NCBI GenBank assembly: GCA_037957365.1
Contig: JARHVA010008427.1
Span: 382,001-446,000 of the forward strand
Reading direction: 5' to 3'
Length of the DNA: 64,000 nt
DNA from: Torreya grandis
Taxonomy: Eukaryota; Streptophyta; Pinopsida; Cupressales; Taxaceae
The notes under the pieces are model-generated. The model ran no database searches, was not told where the DNA came from, and was given only the letters and a program-made list of their open reading frames with translations. This document shows positions 1 through 11,104 of the stretch, in pieces. The position numbers were made by a program, and so were the translations under genes. The stretch's first letter is position 1. Every line of letters begins with the position of its first letter.

Positions 1-695
1 CACACCTGTACTCCAAGTAGATCCTACCTGATACTGCTCCCTATTGTGTTGCTGTCCTATCTGATCTTGCACACCTACAAATCAACCTAGTTCTGCACAC
101 CTATGAACCTTGACCTTGCACAGACATACACCTACAGATCAACAATCTTACTTACCATGTAGATCTCCTATAAAGGCCATACACCTGTGACCAAGATCCT
201 ACACACTTAAAGAATCTTGCTGACTCTCCAAAACTAGCACCCACCCTGGTACTGCTGTGGAACTAGGAGGAACACCCTTGCTCACCTCACACACAGAAGG
301 AGCTAACTTTGCTCAACTCAAACTAGAACACCTTTCCAATACAACCATGAGTCTATTATATAGATCTCATCCAAAAAATAATTAGACATCTAATTACAAT
401 AATTAGATCCGCAGCTCTCAGTCTAAAAATAGATCTAATCATGCAAACACTTGGTTCATTAGTTAACTGCCCGTAATAAGCTCGTAGTCGAACCACACAG
501 GAGACCGACGTCGGTCCCTGTCCGCCTGGGGGTCACCGACGCCAGTCGATCCATGACCGATGTCGGTTGCATTCTTGTCTCCTACCTACCGACGTCGGTT
601 GGCTAGACCAATGCCAAAGACTGTGACACTCTGCAACTCTCCTGCAACCTCCTCCATGTCTGCATCAGTGAAACTTTTAGCTCCACAACCTAACA
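1..695 (-). repeat. Copia-1 3' LTR (truncated by window edge)
   Basis: Bases 1-695 align without any gap to 3197-3891, a constant offset of 3196. I count about 36 mismatches by eye, near 5%, mostly transitions. The first 448 bases of the LTR (plus-strand sense) lie outside the window. It ends CCTAACA, so on the minus strand the LTR begins TGTTAGG, the expected TG start. Confidence 0.95.
504..599. repeat. Cluster of four ACCGACGTCGGT-type palindromes in the LTR
   Basis: Perfect 12-bp palindromes ACCGACGTCGGT lie at 504-515 and 588-599. Variants lie at 535-546 and 556-567. The same four sites occur in the other LTR at 3700-3795, where several C/G positions have become T/A. The core GACGTC is the C-box type ACGT core recognised by plant bZIP factors, so a role in LTR transcription is possible but only inferred. 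Confidence 0.8.
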
Positions 696-712
696 ATCTC
701 CCACTTGGAGAT
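696..712 (-). other. Copia-1 polypurine tract
   Basis: On the minus strand this reads ATCTCCAAGTGGGAGAT and directly abuts the 3' LTR start (TGTTAGG). This is the usual position and composition of the plus-strand primer of copia elements. Confidence 0.85.
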
Positions 713-781
713 AAACAGCTGCACTGTACCTGTACTTGTACCCCATCTAATCTATTTCTTGGTTTGTATCCCTCTTCAAGA

Positions 782-1620
782 TCAATCCTGAAGACAACCC
801 ACCACACATCCCGTGGTGTACCACCTGTCATCCGAGTACCCTGCCACATCTGAACCTACAAACACATGTAGTGAAGTCCTGACCCTGCATGTATACCTGC
901 TGCTGGTCCCTCTCAAATACCTGAGAACCCACTTCCCCGAATTGGCTCCTAACTCTCTGACAGCTCCCACTGCATGGGAATACTCAGGTCTATACCAGAC
1001 CTCATGTGATTTCAGACACTGTACCTGTCCAGCCCTTAGTGTGCTCCGGCTCTGCATCCTGAACCTCACCAACACCTGATTCACATCAGCTTCCATTGGA
1101 GACAAAATCAACCTGTGATCTCCATGTCTCCCATGTCAAAGAATTTCACTGCTCCAAACTCCTCATGACATGCCACTGAACTAATCTTACCCTTAGCTCA
1201 GCAAAACCCTGTATGTACAATCCTACTAGCAAAACATACCATCCACATACAGCAACAGAATGATGTCGCAACCCATAATCCACCTGGTAAGACAAACCAC
1301 AGTAGTTACCCTGACATTGACTGAAGCCATGCTTCATCCTCCACCTGTCAAAATCTGTACCACTATCCTACAGCTCCTCAAGACCATATACCTGGTCTTC
1401 CGTCTCACGTATCCATTCTCTCTATTCTTCAACTAAGGAATCCATTCGTCTCTGTGCTTTCTTCCTACTGGCAACACTACCAAATCTCTACTTGGTTTTG
1501 CAATATATCCATGCCATGCTCCCACCTGTTTCCTGGATCCTTCCTGCTCTACAATCAACAATGAGTATAAAGAAGAGGAACAACAAATTTGAGGGCCTAC
1601 TTATGTCTTCAATCCTCCGT
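782..1620 (-). pseudogene. Copia-1 reverse transcriptase to RNase H remnant
   Basis: Minus-strand translation with several frame changes gives pieces typical of the C-terminal half of a copia polyprotein. At about 1340-1146 lies HGFSQCQGNYC followed by VDYGLRHHSVAVCGWYV, which occupies the place of the RT palm around the YVDD box; the YVDD itself is not preserved. At about 1111-782 lies RPEYSHAVGAV and then LRYLRGTSSR, the conserved RT/RNase H connection. The catalytic RNase H residues cannot be followed further because the reading frame runs into the polypurine tract and LTR. This copy cannot encode a working enzyme. Family assignment is firm; exact domain edges are not. Confidence 0.8.
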
Positions 1621-1675
1621 ATGGGTGCTTGAGACTCCTTGACAGCGTGTTGTCCACCCAAAATCCGTTACAGTG

Positions 1676-1934
1676 ACCGACCTCGGTCACTCCATAGTCT
1701 ACATCCGACTGACGTTGGTTCCATGCATCTGTCCCTGACTACCGACCCTAATGATATCGGTGTCCCTTCTGCCGATGTCGGTCCTCCTGACCGACATCGG
1801 TCTTACCTACTGCCGACGTTGGTCCTCCTGACCGATGTCGATCTTACCCTGCCTGACATCGCTGGCTTCGGTCTGCACATGACCGACATCGGCACCTGTC
1901 TGTTTGACGCCGGTTCCTCCTAACTGACGCCGGT
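1676..1934. repeat. Dense array of ACCGACRTCGGT palindromes inside Copia-1
   Basis: At least nine full or partial copies of the 12-bp palindrome fall in 260 bp, at 1676-1687, 1708-1719, 1771-1782, 1790-1801, 1812-1823, 1831-1842, 1882-1893, 1904-1915 and 1923-1934. Spacing is irregular, so this is not a simple tandem repeat. Many variants differ from the perfect form by CpG to TpG or CpA changes. The array lies between the pre-integrase and RT remnants, where the integrase core is missing. Open frames here consist only of the repeated motif. Confidence 0.85.
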
Positions 1935-2076
1935 ACCTGTGTTCACCTGTGAGTGATGACTTTTTACCTGCGAGCTCCTTTGAATCAAATCCCATGTCCA
2001 AACTGCCCTGCTCAGAAGTATCCAGCCCAATCCACTGGTCTCTATCCGCCATCTCCTCCAAGTACACCAAGGCTTT

Positions 2077-2540
2077 CTAGTTCTTAAGCCTGTCAAATAT
2101 ATCTGCCTTCCGCTTAAGAACATGCATCTCCTTCCTACTCATGTGACCAAGCCTACAAACCCATGTCTCTGCAACAAAAGAAGAATCAGTAATATAAACA
2201 AGTAGATAAAGAATACCTATTTTCTTACCACCAGCTAATTCAAGTGCATCCGCTGTGAGAGTTCTTGTGCATCTCTCATCACCCAACCTTTCTGAATAAA
2301 TTAGCCATATCTCCAAACCTGGGACTTGCATGACCTTCATCAACACCTGTGTGTTGGTCGCCTGCAATTTCAGCTTCACTTCCCCTTTGCCAATTCTTTG
2401 GCAAGGCTCACCAGCTCCTCTACCTGGAGCTGCATGGAAAGAGGCAACCGAATCTTTTAACCAAGATTCAACTTTATCCAAGAAACCTCCCAGATCATCC
2501 TATGCCACATGACCTGCAACATTCGCTTCTTCAGTTCCTT
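2077..2540 (-). pseudogene. Copia-1 protease and pre-integrase domain remnant
   Basis: A 134-codon open frame (2481 to 2077, minus) begins near the copia protease active site: LKDSVASFHAAP, where the usual triplet DSG is DSV. It continues through the protease body (VMQVPGLEIWLIYSERLGDE) and ends with the pre-integrase motif (VCRLGHMSRKEMHVL), in which the expected zinc-binding H/C pattern is partly visible. The frame stops before the integrase catalytic core. Upstream toward 2540 the frame is closed. The combination protease followed by a pre-integrase box is diagnostic of Ty1/copia order. Confidence 0.85.
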
Positions 2541-2734
2541 CATGCTGATCTGCTACCAACCAACAATAATCTTTTACCTGCTCTTTCTTTCCATAGGACC
2601 GTGAGTGACCATCTGTGCTTTTCAACTCCTCCATTCTTAGCTTACTTTCATCTACCATTTCTCTACTCCCACTCGATCAGAAACCCTTGAGAGTGCCTTG
2701 TAACCGAACACAAAACCTGCTCCCTGCAACCTTA
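2541..2734 (-). other. Copia-1 leader with gag stub
   Basis: Between the primer binding site and the protease remnant only about 190 bp remain. A minus-strand Met near 2655 starts a short E/K-rich peptide that could be the gag N-terminus, followed at once by a stretch leading into the protease frame. A full copia gag needs several hundred codons, so gag has been almost wholly deleted. Confidence 0.45.
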
Positions 2735-2746
2735 GCTCTGATACCA
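2735..2746 (-). other. Copia-1 primer binding site (Met-tRNA)
   Basis: The minus strand reads TGGTATCAGAGC, the standard plant LTR-element site complementary to the 3' end of initiator methionyl-tRNA. It lies two bases inside the LTR end, which fixes both the orientation and the LTR boundary. Confidence 0.95.
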
Positions 2747-2748
2747 CT

Positions 2749-3891
2749 TGTCAGGATGCGAAACACTGGAAGCATACAGTTGATTACCAAACCAAGCAAC
2801 TTAATATGCAGAAATTAACCAGAATCACAAGTAACTAGAATTCAGAATAATACATGATATGAGAGACAATACACAACTTGTATTAATACTTATATAGAAA
2901 AGAATACAATAAAGAAGATGCCACTTCTTCTCCACCACCTTTTCAGAGGCTTCCCACACCTCAAGCAAACAATAATTCTCTCCTCTAATCTCTCTCTCTC
3001 AGGTCCCAACACACAACTCAAACAGAGAGTTGGTGTTCACCTCCTGTGCTCCATGCACACCACAAGTGCTCCACGCACTCCACAAGTACTCAAAGTACTT
3101 CAAGTAGATCTCCCATGAACCTGCAATAACCTGCACTTCAACAGACCATACTTATGGAAGGAACTCCCTTGCCTTCCTCTTTGCTCTATCTGAGTACACA
3201 CCTGTACTTCAAGTAGATCCTACCTGATATTGCTCCCTATTGTGTTGCTTTCCTATCTGATCTTGCACACCTGCAAATCAACCTAGTTCTGCACACCTGT
3301 GAACCTTGACCTTGCACACACATACACCTGCAGATCAATGATCTTACTTACCATGTAGATCTCCTATAAATGCCATACACCTGTGACCAAGATCCTACAC
3401 ACTTGAAGAATCTTGCTGACTCTCCAAAGCCAGCACCCACCCTGGTACTGCTGTGGAACTAGGAAGAACACCCTTGCTCATCTCACACACAGAAGGAGCT
3501 AACTCTGCTCAACTCAAACTAGAACACCTTTCCAATACAACCATGAGTCTATTATATAGATCTCATCCAAACAATAATTAGACATCTAATTACAATAATT
3601 AGATCTACAGCTCTCAGTCTCAAAATAGATCTAATCATGCAAACACTTGGTTCGTTAGCTAACTGCCCATAATAAGCTCGCAGTCGAACCACACAAGCGA
3701 CCGACATTGGTCCCTGTCTGCCTGGGGGTCACCGACGCCGACCGATCCATGACCGATGTCGGTTGCATTCCTGTCTCCTACCTGCCGATGTCGGTTGGCT
3801 AGACCAATGCCAAAGACTATGACACTCTGCAACTCTCCTGCAACCTCCTCCATGTCTGCATCAGTGAAGCTTTTAGCTCCACAACCTAACA
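2749..3891 (-). repeat. Copia-1 5' LTR, 1143 bp
   Basis: In plus-strand sense it runs from TGTCAGGATG to CCTAACA, so on the minus strand it is TGTTAGG...CCTGACA with TG/CA ends. The inner end is set by the primer binding site. The outer end is set by the alignment with the left LTR, which stops at exactly the same base. Confidence 0.95.
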
Positions 3892-4263
3892 GCTTGCTGT
3901 AACACTCTGAGACACACAGACTATAAGGAACATGTACACAATATTCTACCTTTCCATTTCTTTAAATATTTTATCATTCCTTTCTATATAACACTCTTTT
4001 CTTTAAATAGTGGACTGTCATCCCTTACAGAGCTTTACGCTTCTGGGACTGAGCACATAGCTTGGCAGTCCACCATATCTTATTCTAACATCTTCTGTGT
4101 TGAAGTCTTATTCTTTCTATAGGTGTTTCCTCCACAACCAAAGAGGAGCTCTCACAACGCTTGGATACGGTGCGCAACTTAATCTGGGTAATGTTAAACC
4201 CCTAACCTCTAACCTTAGTTTCTTCTTTCTTCTGAATGTAATTAGCAAAAACTTAGAGAAACA
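3892..4263 (+). repeat. G1 5' LTR, 3' part
   Basis: Bases 3898-4263 align without gaps to 13602-13967 (offset 9704). The end AGAGAAACA is shared, and the element interior begins immediately after it. The upstream remainder of this LTR (about 980 bp) was separated by the Copia-1 insertion. Confidence 0.9.
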
Positions 4264-4290
4264 TTTTGGCATGCCCGATGTGACCCTAGA
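4264..4290 (+). other. G1 primer binding site
   Basis: Directly after the LTR the sequence is TTTTGGCATGCCCGATGTG. It has the TTTTGGC start of many plant gypsy primer sites and the same overall pattern as the site of element B at 34604. The tRNA is not assigned from sequence alone. Confidence 0.6.
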
Positions 4291-5504
4291 TTTTTCCTTG
4301 GGTTCATTCTTCTTCTCTTAAAAAATCAAACTTTCATATAAATTCATTAAGAAAATATTCTCTTCTAGCATCCTCTTCTTCTATCTTTTTGTTTCAAAAA
4401 TAAATCATTAGCAAGAGTTAAAAGAAACATCTCTTTTTCTTCTTGTTACTTCTTGCATAGATTAGTGAAAAATTCATACTCTTAACCTCTTCTCCAATTT
4501 TTTGCATTTGAATAAACATATTTCGATTTGGGTTAAAAATTATTGCATTTCATTCTTGTTTGAATGCATACTTAGCCCACTTAGTAATTAAAGCATTATG
4601 AATAAATCATAGTGCACAAATGTTACACAACCAAACCACAATCACATCAAATCAAACATTTAAACTTATTTGAGACAAGGCCCATCTAGGATTTTATCAC
4701 CTAGCAGATACCTTACCCCACCTGGAAATCCTACTTGGACTTCACTACCAAGAGGAGGACCCACTCTGTTCTTTGGCAGAGTATAAGCTATAGGCAAAGT
4801 ATATATTGGCTAAGTGGCCTAGCTCGACTCTGGGTTCGTGAAGTGAAGGGAGCAAGCCCCATTACCAGGCCATGTATTGAACCTAACACAGATGTTTGAG
4901 CACCATAACACAACCTGAAACCAGCCATAGACTTCCTCTCTAGGACCCATTCTACAAGCCCAATTCCCAACACATTCTTTTAAGGCATAAGCCACCACGA
5001 CTCTAAAATTTATTCCTAGGAATCTAACATTTTAGAGGTTACTTGCCTAATCATCTATTCTACTATTTTTATCTGACTGTTTGAGCTGGTAAGGTCCCAT
5101 CATTTTTAAGTCCAAAAATAACTCAAAATTTCTTCTTTTTCCAAAACTATCAATTTTCTATGTTTTTGGAATTACACAGAAACCAACATTAGTTAACTGA
5201 CCATCATCGGCAACATATCTTCATCGACATCAGTTTCCTCACTGATGTTGGTAACATTTTCTAACTAATATCGGTTAAGAAACTGACATCAATCACTGTC
5301 AACAAATTTTCTTTCCAAACAAGCTTAAAACTCGACTTTCTTGCTAGTAAACATAAATTCTAGTTTTTTGAAATTGAAACATAGTTTTTGGAACCTAAAC
5401 CCATTTTGCCCTGGATGGTTTTGACACACAGTCAAGCCAAATCCCTTGTTGACCATGCAAGTCAATAGCCACTCCCACCTTCACCCTTTGTACCTAGTCA
5501 CCTA
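4291..5504 (+). other. G1 leader, no gene
   Basis: This 1.2-kb untranslated stretch has no coding signal that I can support. It contains decayed palindrome copies of the ACCGACGTCGGT family at 5223-5234, 5241-5252, 5264-5275 and about 5282-5293, next to each other in the second half. Confidence 0.5.
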
Positions 5505-7010
5505 ATGGAGTATACTTCAAACACTAAGCATACTCCTATCCAACCTACCCCCAATCAACCTCTTATTGTTCCTGAAGGGGATCAAGACTTTGAGAGATTC
5601 CTTGACCACAATGTCAAGGCTCTCCAACATTATCTCACTAGAATCCAAACGTGAGATCCTTTAGGAAACCCTATTTATGGGATGCCAACTTCCTTGGTTG
5701 AAATGGCAATGATATCAACAGCATCCATTACCCAACCTATGGTCATTCAAGCCATTGCCCCGACCAGTAACCCAACCATGGCCAATGTTCAAGATTTGGC
5801 CTCTCCTTCCATCCTTTTTGGCCCTACCTCAATCGGGGTTTCCGTACCCCCTCAACCACAAACAATTTAACCAAGTTTGACACCTTTCCAAAACTTGATT
5901 GTCTCTATCCCATCCACTCTTGTGCCTATAAACATGAGAGTGGCTACTCATCCTTTAACTAGTCTCACCACCATTCAACCACCCTTGGTGGCATCTAGTC
6001 AAGTTGTGCCCTCCAATTTTGTGGGACAAGTCCCCTTGGTTTCGACATCGGCCCTATGACAAACTATCAGTATGTTTCATCTACACAAATGCAACCAAGT
6101 ATGTCATACAGCCCTCCCAACACCTTCTAGGTACCCTATAACTTAGGGGATGCCCCTCATGCCAATCCATCTACCGATCTAATTGAGATACTGATGGATA
6201 AAATGTCCAACCTTGAGACATTTATTTCAGGTTCGAAGAATGTTCTTTCATACAAACAAATCTACAATGAACCCATTCACCCTTCAGTTCCCATTCGACC
6301 ATACCCTAGCTAGTGGGAACTCCCAAAATTTACTCGCTTTTAGAGTAAATAGGACCCATAATAACATCTGCAAGCGTTTACACACGCTTGCTACCTCATA
6401 GTGCATGATGATGCGTTATTACTTTGCACATTTCCTATGTCACTTTTTGACACCGCCCTTGATTGGTATAGCTCCATTACCAGTCATTCTCTCTTTACCT
6501 TCACTCAACTAGCTTAGTTATTCCTCGACCACTTCTTAATCAACATCACTAAGAAGGTCTCCATCACAGACCTTTATTCTATTAGACAATTTGATGATGA
6601 ATCAATAGCAGACTTCATCGCCCATTGGAGAGGTTTGATCAACCAACTCTCCTTTTCACTACCTCAACCTAAGCTCATTGAGCTCTTTTCAAGAGCATGT
6701 GCCAAGCACATCTCATCCACTTTGTGGGTTCAAACATTAAGCACATTTGATGAAGCTTTCACTATGGCCTAAAAGCTTGAACTCTACACAATCGAAGAGG
6801 ATAAAGTCAAATTGCATAGCAAAAATATGAATGCAAAATCCAATGACCCTTCTTCTAAATCTTCTTCTTCCCACTCCAAGTCCAAGGGATCAGCAACCGC
6901 TGTAGTCCTTAGGTCATCATCTTCTACCACAACCAATCAATTTGAACCTTCCACATCACAAAACATCACAAAACAATTCCAACAATGGTATGTATAGCGT
7001 CAATACACTC
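5505..7010 (+). pseudogene. G1 gag-like gene
   Basis: A Met at 5505 opens a frame (MEYTSNTKHTPIQ...) that continues, with several stops, through a low-complexity N-terminal part rich in P, T, V and S. From about 6140 it enters a gypsy gag core: ALDWYSSI near 6450, LDHFLINITKK, then LYSIRQFDDESIADFIAHW and LPQPKLIELFSRAC up to about 6700. These match the retrotransposon-gag capsid fold seen in gypsy elements (W-Y, F-x-F, 'E-S-I-x-x-F-I-x-R-W' pattern). A Ser-rich basic tail follows (6830-6980). Gag would form the capsid that packages the element RNA. At least five in-frame stops make this copy inactive. Confidence 0.85.
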
Positions 7011-9318
7011 CAATAAGAGAATCATACACTTTTATATTGGATAAACTAGTAAAGCTGGGAGTCCTCAACCTCCCTCAAGTCTGACCTATCCAATTTGACC
7101 CCTCATAAGCCATCCCTACATGGTATAGGGAAAATGACTTTTTTAACTATCACCATGTCAAGGGTCATGACACAAACAATTGTAAAACCTTTAAAAATGT
7201 TATTCAAGACATGTTAGAGAAAGGGGACCTTGTTTTGGATAACCCTAATGTACTGGCCAACCAAAACATGGATGCCTTTAGACAACCATTTCCTAACTAT
7301 CCCCCAAGTCAGAATAATGTTCAAACCATGGCCGATGACCCTTCAGAGTGCAACATATGCACGGTCAACATGGTTTCTCCTTTTATTCCTAACCAACCTC
7401 TCCCATAGTCTGAAGAGGTTAGTCAACCCATTTCTCCACCATGGGTAGAAGAGCCTATTTTACCCATATCACCCCCACGACATCAAACACCTCCTCCACA
7501 CATACTTCTACCTCGTGAGGAACCCATATTACCTGTTCCTCCTGCCCCTACCTTCCCTCTTCCTCTACCATTGGAAGAAGTTACCATTCATACCCCACAC
7601 CCTCATGTAGAAGGGGCCATAATCCCTCTACTTCACCCTTTATAGGATCCTTCCTCTCCTATTTATCCTCCACCGATGGAGGATAGTCCTCCATCAACCC
7701 CCCTTTCACACGTAGGAGAGTCTACTTTCACCTCTCCCATATTGGAGGATGCTTTGATGGCACCAACGCTGGTGACCTTGCCCTCATCCTTCTTATCACT
7801 AATGGAGGATCATACTTTCCACACTCTTAGACCACACATGGAAGGCATGATCATCCCTACGCTCTATCCTCTCAAAGAGCCACATTCTCTAATCCCTTCT
7901 CCACCGAGAGAAGAAATTGCCACCTCACCCACTTTGACTGAGGAAGATCCGGTGATGGTTCTCTCTCACCTTTGGCCCATGATCGTTGCATCCAATACAT
8001 TTCCACTCTCACAATTACCCAAATCCTCTAAAATAGCGATTGTAAGACCCCACGTGATGTCACCTATACCCTTCTCTCGATTGGCAAAAAACTTAGGATT
8101 TCTCCATTCTAGGAACCTAAATCATGAAGCACTATGGGAGCGACTTAAGACTCCTTATCTTACACATCCTACTCTGCCTTATACTACCAACCCTTCTATT
8201 AAAATTCACCCCAAAGTCTCTGATGAGGAGTGGGTTTCCACTTCTAAATCATCAAAATCTTAGACTTCCATATCTAAACCCAAACTCTCACAGGCGTCCA
8301 CCATGTCAAAATAGATTAAATATCTCGGTGTTCACCCTGTATCAAACCTCACTCACCCACAATCGAAGGTAGATTTGAACCTTGCCCTACACAATAGTGG
8401 TCCTCGTACCACACTAAAGAAGGGTGCTAAACCACGTTAGAGAACTCCTCCCCCACCTTCACCATTGCCCTCTATCTTGGGTCCACATCCTTCCACTTTA
8501 AAAGGAGTGCTCCCTATCCCAACACCCCACAAAAAAAACTTCCTCCATTACTCCCTCTACCCATCAAACATATATTTCCTCCAAAAAATTTGACACCTCT
8601 CACCAAGAAAGTGCCATCTACATGTGTGGCCACACCACCAACTAAAAAGATGGTATGAAAAACTCCTCCTACAACTCCTAAATAAAAGTTGTCAACCCCT
8701 ACTACAATAAAGAGTACAGACCCATTAGTGGGTTCCTATGATTTGATGTTATGTCAATTATTGCAATATTTTAGCATCATTCTCCCACCCATTAAGCCAT
8801 ACCAACCTCTCAGATCAAAACCATCTTGGTTTAATGACACTAAAATCTACTAGTATCATTGCACACCTGGGCATGATACTGAGCATTGCTATGCTCTTAA
8901 GGTTGTCATTCATCAACATCTAGAAAAAGATACCCTTTTTATTAAGGATCCTCTTGACCACCCTTTCAACAAACCACCGACACCATCCCATGTCTCTCAA
9001 ACCTCCTCACCTTCATCAGGATCCCATCATCACACTATGGTCCCTCTACCACCTTTTCCCCCTTTATTCAAAATCAACACTGTTAATGTGGCCACCAGGT
9101 CCCAAACTATAAAGGATAAAGGAAAAGATCAGGTCTCTATCCCTTGGACATATCCATTCGCCAAGCCTTCTCAATCACCAAAACCCAAGATTTCTATCTT
9201 GGGCACATCTCAACTAATGTCTTCGAGGGTAATTCCTCCTAACCTCTCTAGTCCACATGATGTTTGGTATAAACAACTTGTTGACTACTTGAATTATTCT
9301 ATCATTCCTCCTAACTAG
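7011..9318 (+). pseudogene. G1 proline-rich reading frame with two zinc-knuckle-like motifs
   Basis: Downstream of the gag core the same reading direction continues. YHHVKGHDTNNCKTFK at about 7150-7195 looks like a gypsy gag nucleocapsid-type motif (Y/C-H...GH-D/T-x-x-C). A long Pro/Ser/Thr/His-rich segment follows (7210-8300), including the longest open stretch of the window (7676-8263, 195 codons). A second motif of the same kind, YHCTPGHDTEHCYALK, lies at about 8853-8900. Another P-rich frame follows at 9037-9318. This is where protease and RT should be, but neither the DSG/DTG active site nor the YxDD box is present. I do not recognise the proline-rich part; it may be an expanded gag C-terminus. 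Product function unknown. Confidence 0.65.
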
Positions 9319-9339
9319 CAATAGATGATGAGATTTTAT

Positions 9340-9965
9340 CAAGAGTACCACTCGATACACCATGCTAGGGGGTCTTCTCTACAAACGAGGCTTCAGCAGC
9401 CTCCTTCTCTGATGCCTAACCACCACTGAGACATCTCACGCCATCAAACAAGTCCATGATGGGATTTGTGGGGGACATTTTAGCGGTAACTCAGTTGCAA
9501 AGTGCATCCTCTTCCTGGGCTATTATTGGCCCACTCTTAACCAAGACTGTAGTAACTATGTTCAGCATTGTATCAAATGCCAATAACATACCAACCTACT
9601 TCATGTCCAACATAGCATCAAGCATGCCTACAACAAAAATTTGAAAGAGCGAGATTTCAAAATCAGAAATCTCATCCTTAAAGAAAACCAACACGTGACT
9701 AATATGGAAAGAAGCAAATGAGGCAAGTTTTCTCCTAATTGGCTCAGACCTTATATAATAACACACAAGTATGGGTCAGGGACTTATCGTCTGTCTTCTC
9801 TCAAAGGCTAGCCAGAACCTGAGCCTCTTAATTCCTTACATCTGCGACCATTCTACTATTAATCAAGTAATCATTCACTTGATGTTTAACTTGAGCTCAT
9901 CCCTTGAGCAACCCCTGTCATCCTCATTCCTATTCCTATCAACCCATTTCCCCTATAACAATTAG
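9340..9965 (+). pseudogene. G1 integrase remnant: zinc-binding and C-terminal parts only
   Basis: Translation from 9360 gives the H2C2 zinc-binding domain of gypsy integrase: LLYKRGF, then HAIKQVHDGICGGHFSG, CILFLGYYWPTLNQDC and YVQHCIKCQ, so the H-H-C-C ligands are all visible (about 9440-9587). About 40 bases later the frame is already in the C-terminal part (ERDFKIRNLILKENQHV; GKFSPNWLRPYIITHKYGSG; LNSLHLRPFYY). The whole catalytic D,D-35-E core is missing between these two, an internal deletion of roughly 700 bp. Integrase would insert the cDNA; this copy cannot. RT and RNase H normally lie upstream and are also absent. Confidence 0.88.
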
Positions 9966-10136
9966 CTAACCTTTTTTTTTTTAAAGTAAATGCTTTGTTC
10001 TAATAAAAGGGAAACCCCTAAACCTCTATAGTCTAGTCTATGACTAAAAATTCAATCAATCAAAAAAAAACATATAAAACTGGGATGCCTAACACAATAT
10101 TCAAAGGTCATAAATTATCAATGTAGACTGCTCCCT

Positions 10137-10253
10137 CGAAGGATAACTACATTATTACTGTAACTAATAGACTGCTCCCTTGAAGGATGGCTATTCAAAG
10201 CTATCAAAACATATAAAGCAAAACATAGAACACTCCCTCAAAGGATGGCTATG
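10137..10253. repeat. Three copies of a CTGCTCCCTCGAAGGAT motif
   Basis: Copies begin near 10137, 10170 and 10229. They share ACTGCTCCCT(C/T)GAAGGATGGCTA with small changes and have unequal spacing (33 and 59 bp). Confidence 0.7.
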
Positions 10254-10887
10254 CCCAAATTTTGCTACCATAACAGCACCCTCTCAGAAGCTGCCCACAT
10301 CGATCAGCTTCACATGACCACAAAACAAAACAACATCCCTAAGTAGACTTCCCACATTGATTAGTCTACCAATAATTTTTTAAAAAAAAAGACTGAGTAA
10401 CAAACTATTAAGTCATGGACTTGTCTATAGTCGTTCTCAGGGTCACCTATAAAAGGGGCAAAGTTATCCCTGCTAAAAAGGGTTACGCTATCCTCACATA
10501 TCACATAATCACACCTATTACCCCAAAATACTCAATGGATTTTGAGCTCACTTAATGTCAAGTGATTAGAGTACTTCTCTAACATAAACCAATGGTCAAA
10601 TGATGTAATGCATGAACGGGGATTTTGTTTGCAACAACCCTATCTATGTTATCATTATGGTCCTTGTCAATGAAAGAGCAACTCATCTTTCACTTCTTAC
10701 ACACATTCATCACATGCCAAAACATAACATCACAACCAAAATATTTTCTCAACCACTAACATAACCTCATGATTTATTTAATACAAATACCAATTTGTGT
10801 TATATAAATTATCATAGCCCATTCACACTAGTTTCTATGGAAAACAATACACATGGAAACTATCAACCAAACACAATTTATGTCAAG

Positions 10888-11036
10888 CATATACCATCAC
10901 CAATATGGAAACTTGTTGAAGCAAAAATAAACTCATTTCATTTTTAGCATACACCATCACTAATATGGAAAACTGCTAAGGATGAAAAATCTCATAACTT
11001 ATATTACAACATACACCATCACACAATATGGAAAAG
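10888..11036. repeat. Three copies of a 60-62 bp unit
   Basis: CATACACCATCAC-n-AATATGGAAA recurs at 10888, 10948 and 11010. The bases between the shared blocks are poorly conserved. Confidence 0.7.
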
Positions 11037-11104
11037 GCTATAACATCATCATACACTCATCATTTCTAACATAACCAAACCAACCAATAACCTCTTTGAC
11101 TCTT

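Larger units (their letters stand above)
1..3891 (-). mobile_element. Copia-1, internally deleted Ty1/copia LTR retrotransposon
   Basis: Read on the minus strand the order is 5' LTR (3891 to 2749), a 2-bp spacer, a primer binding site matching initiator Met-tRNA (2746 to 2735), protease and pre-integrase remnants, RT/RNase H remnants, a polypurine tract (712 to 696) and a 3' LTR starting at 695 and leaving the window at 1. The internal part is only about 2.05 kb, against roughly 4 kb or more in complete copia elements, so most of gag and the integrase core are missing. The element lies in the 5' LTR of gypsy element G1, because G1 LTR sequence begins about six bases beyond its right end. The far target-site duplication is outside the window. 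Confidence 0.92.

Noticed and set aside
560..853. Overlapping 97-codon (plus) and 87-codon (minus) open frames at the LTR edge
   Set aside because: They lie in LTR and polypurine sequence and are kept open by the palindromic repeats; the minus frame's F-T-D-A-D-M resembles an RNase H motif but starts in the LTR itself.
1639..1923. Open frame with repeated T-D-V-G/D-R-H-R peptides
   Set aside because: It is a translation of the palindrome array; both strands give similar repeats, so it is not evidence for a protein.
2733..2746. tRNA-like sequence
   Set aside because: Only the 12-base primer-binding complement to Met-tRNA is present; there is no cloverleaf.
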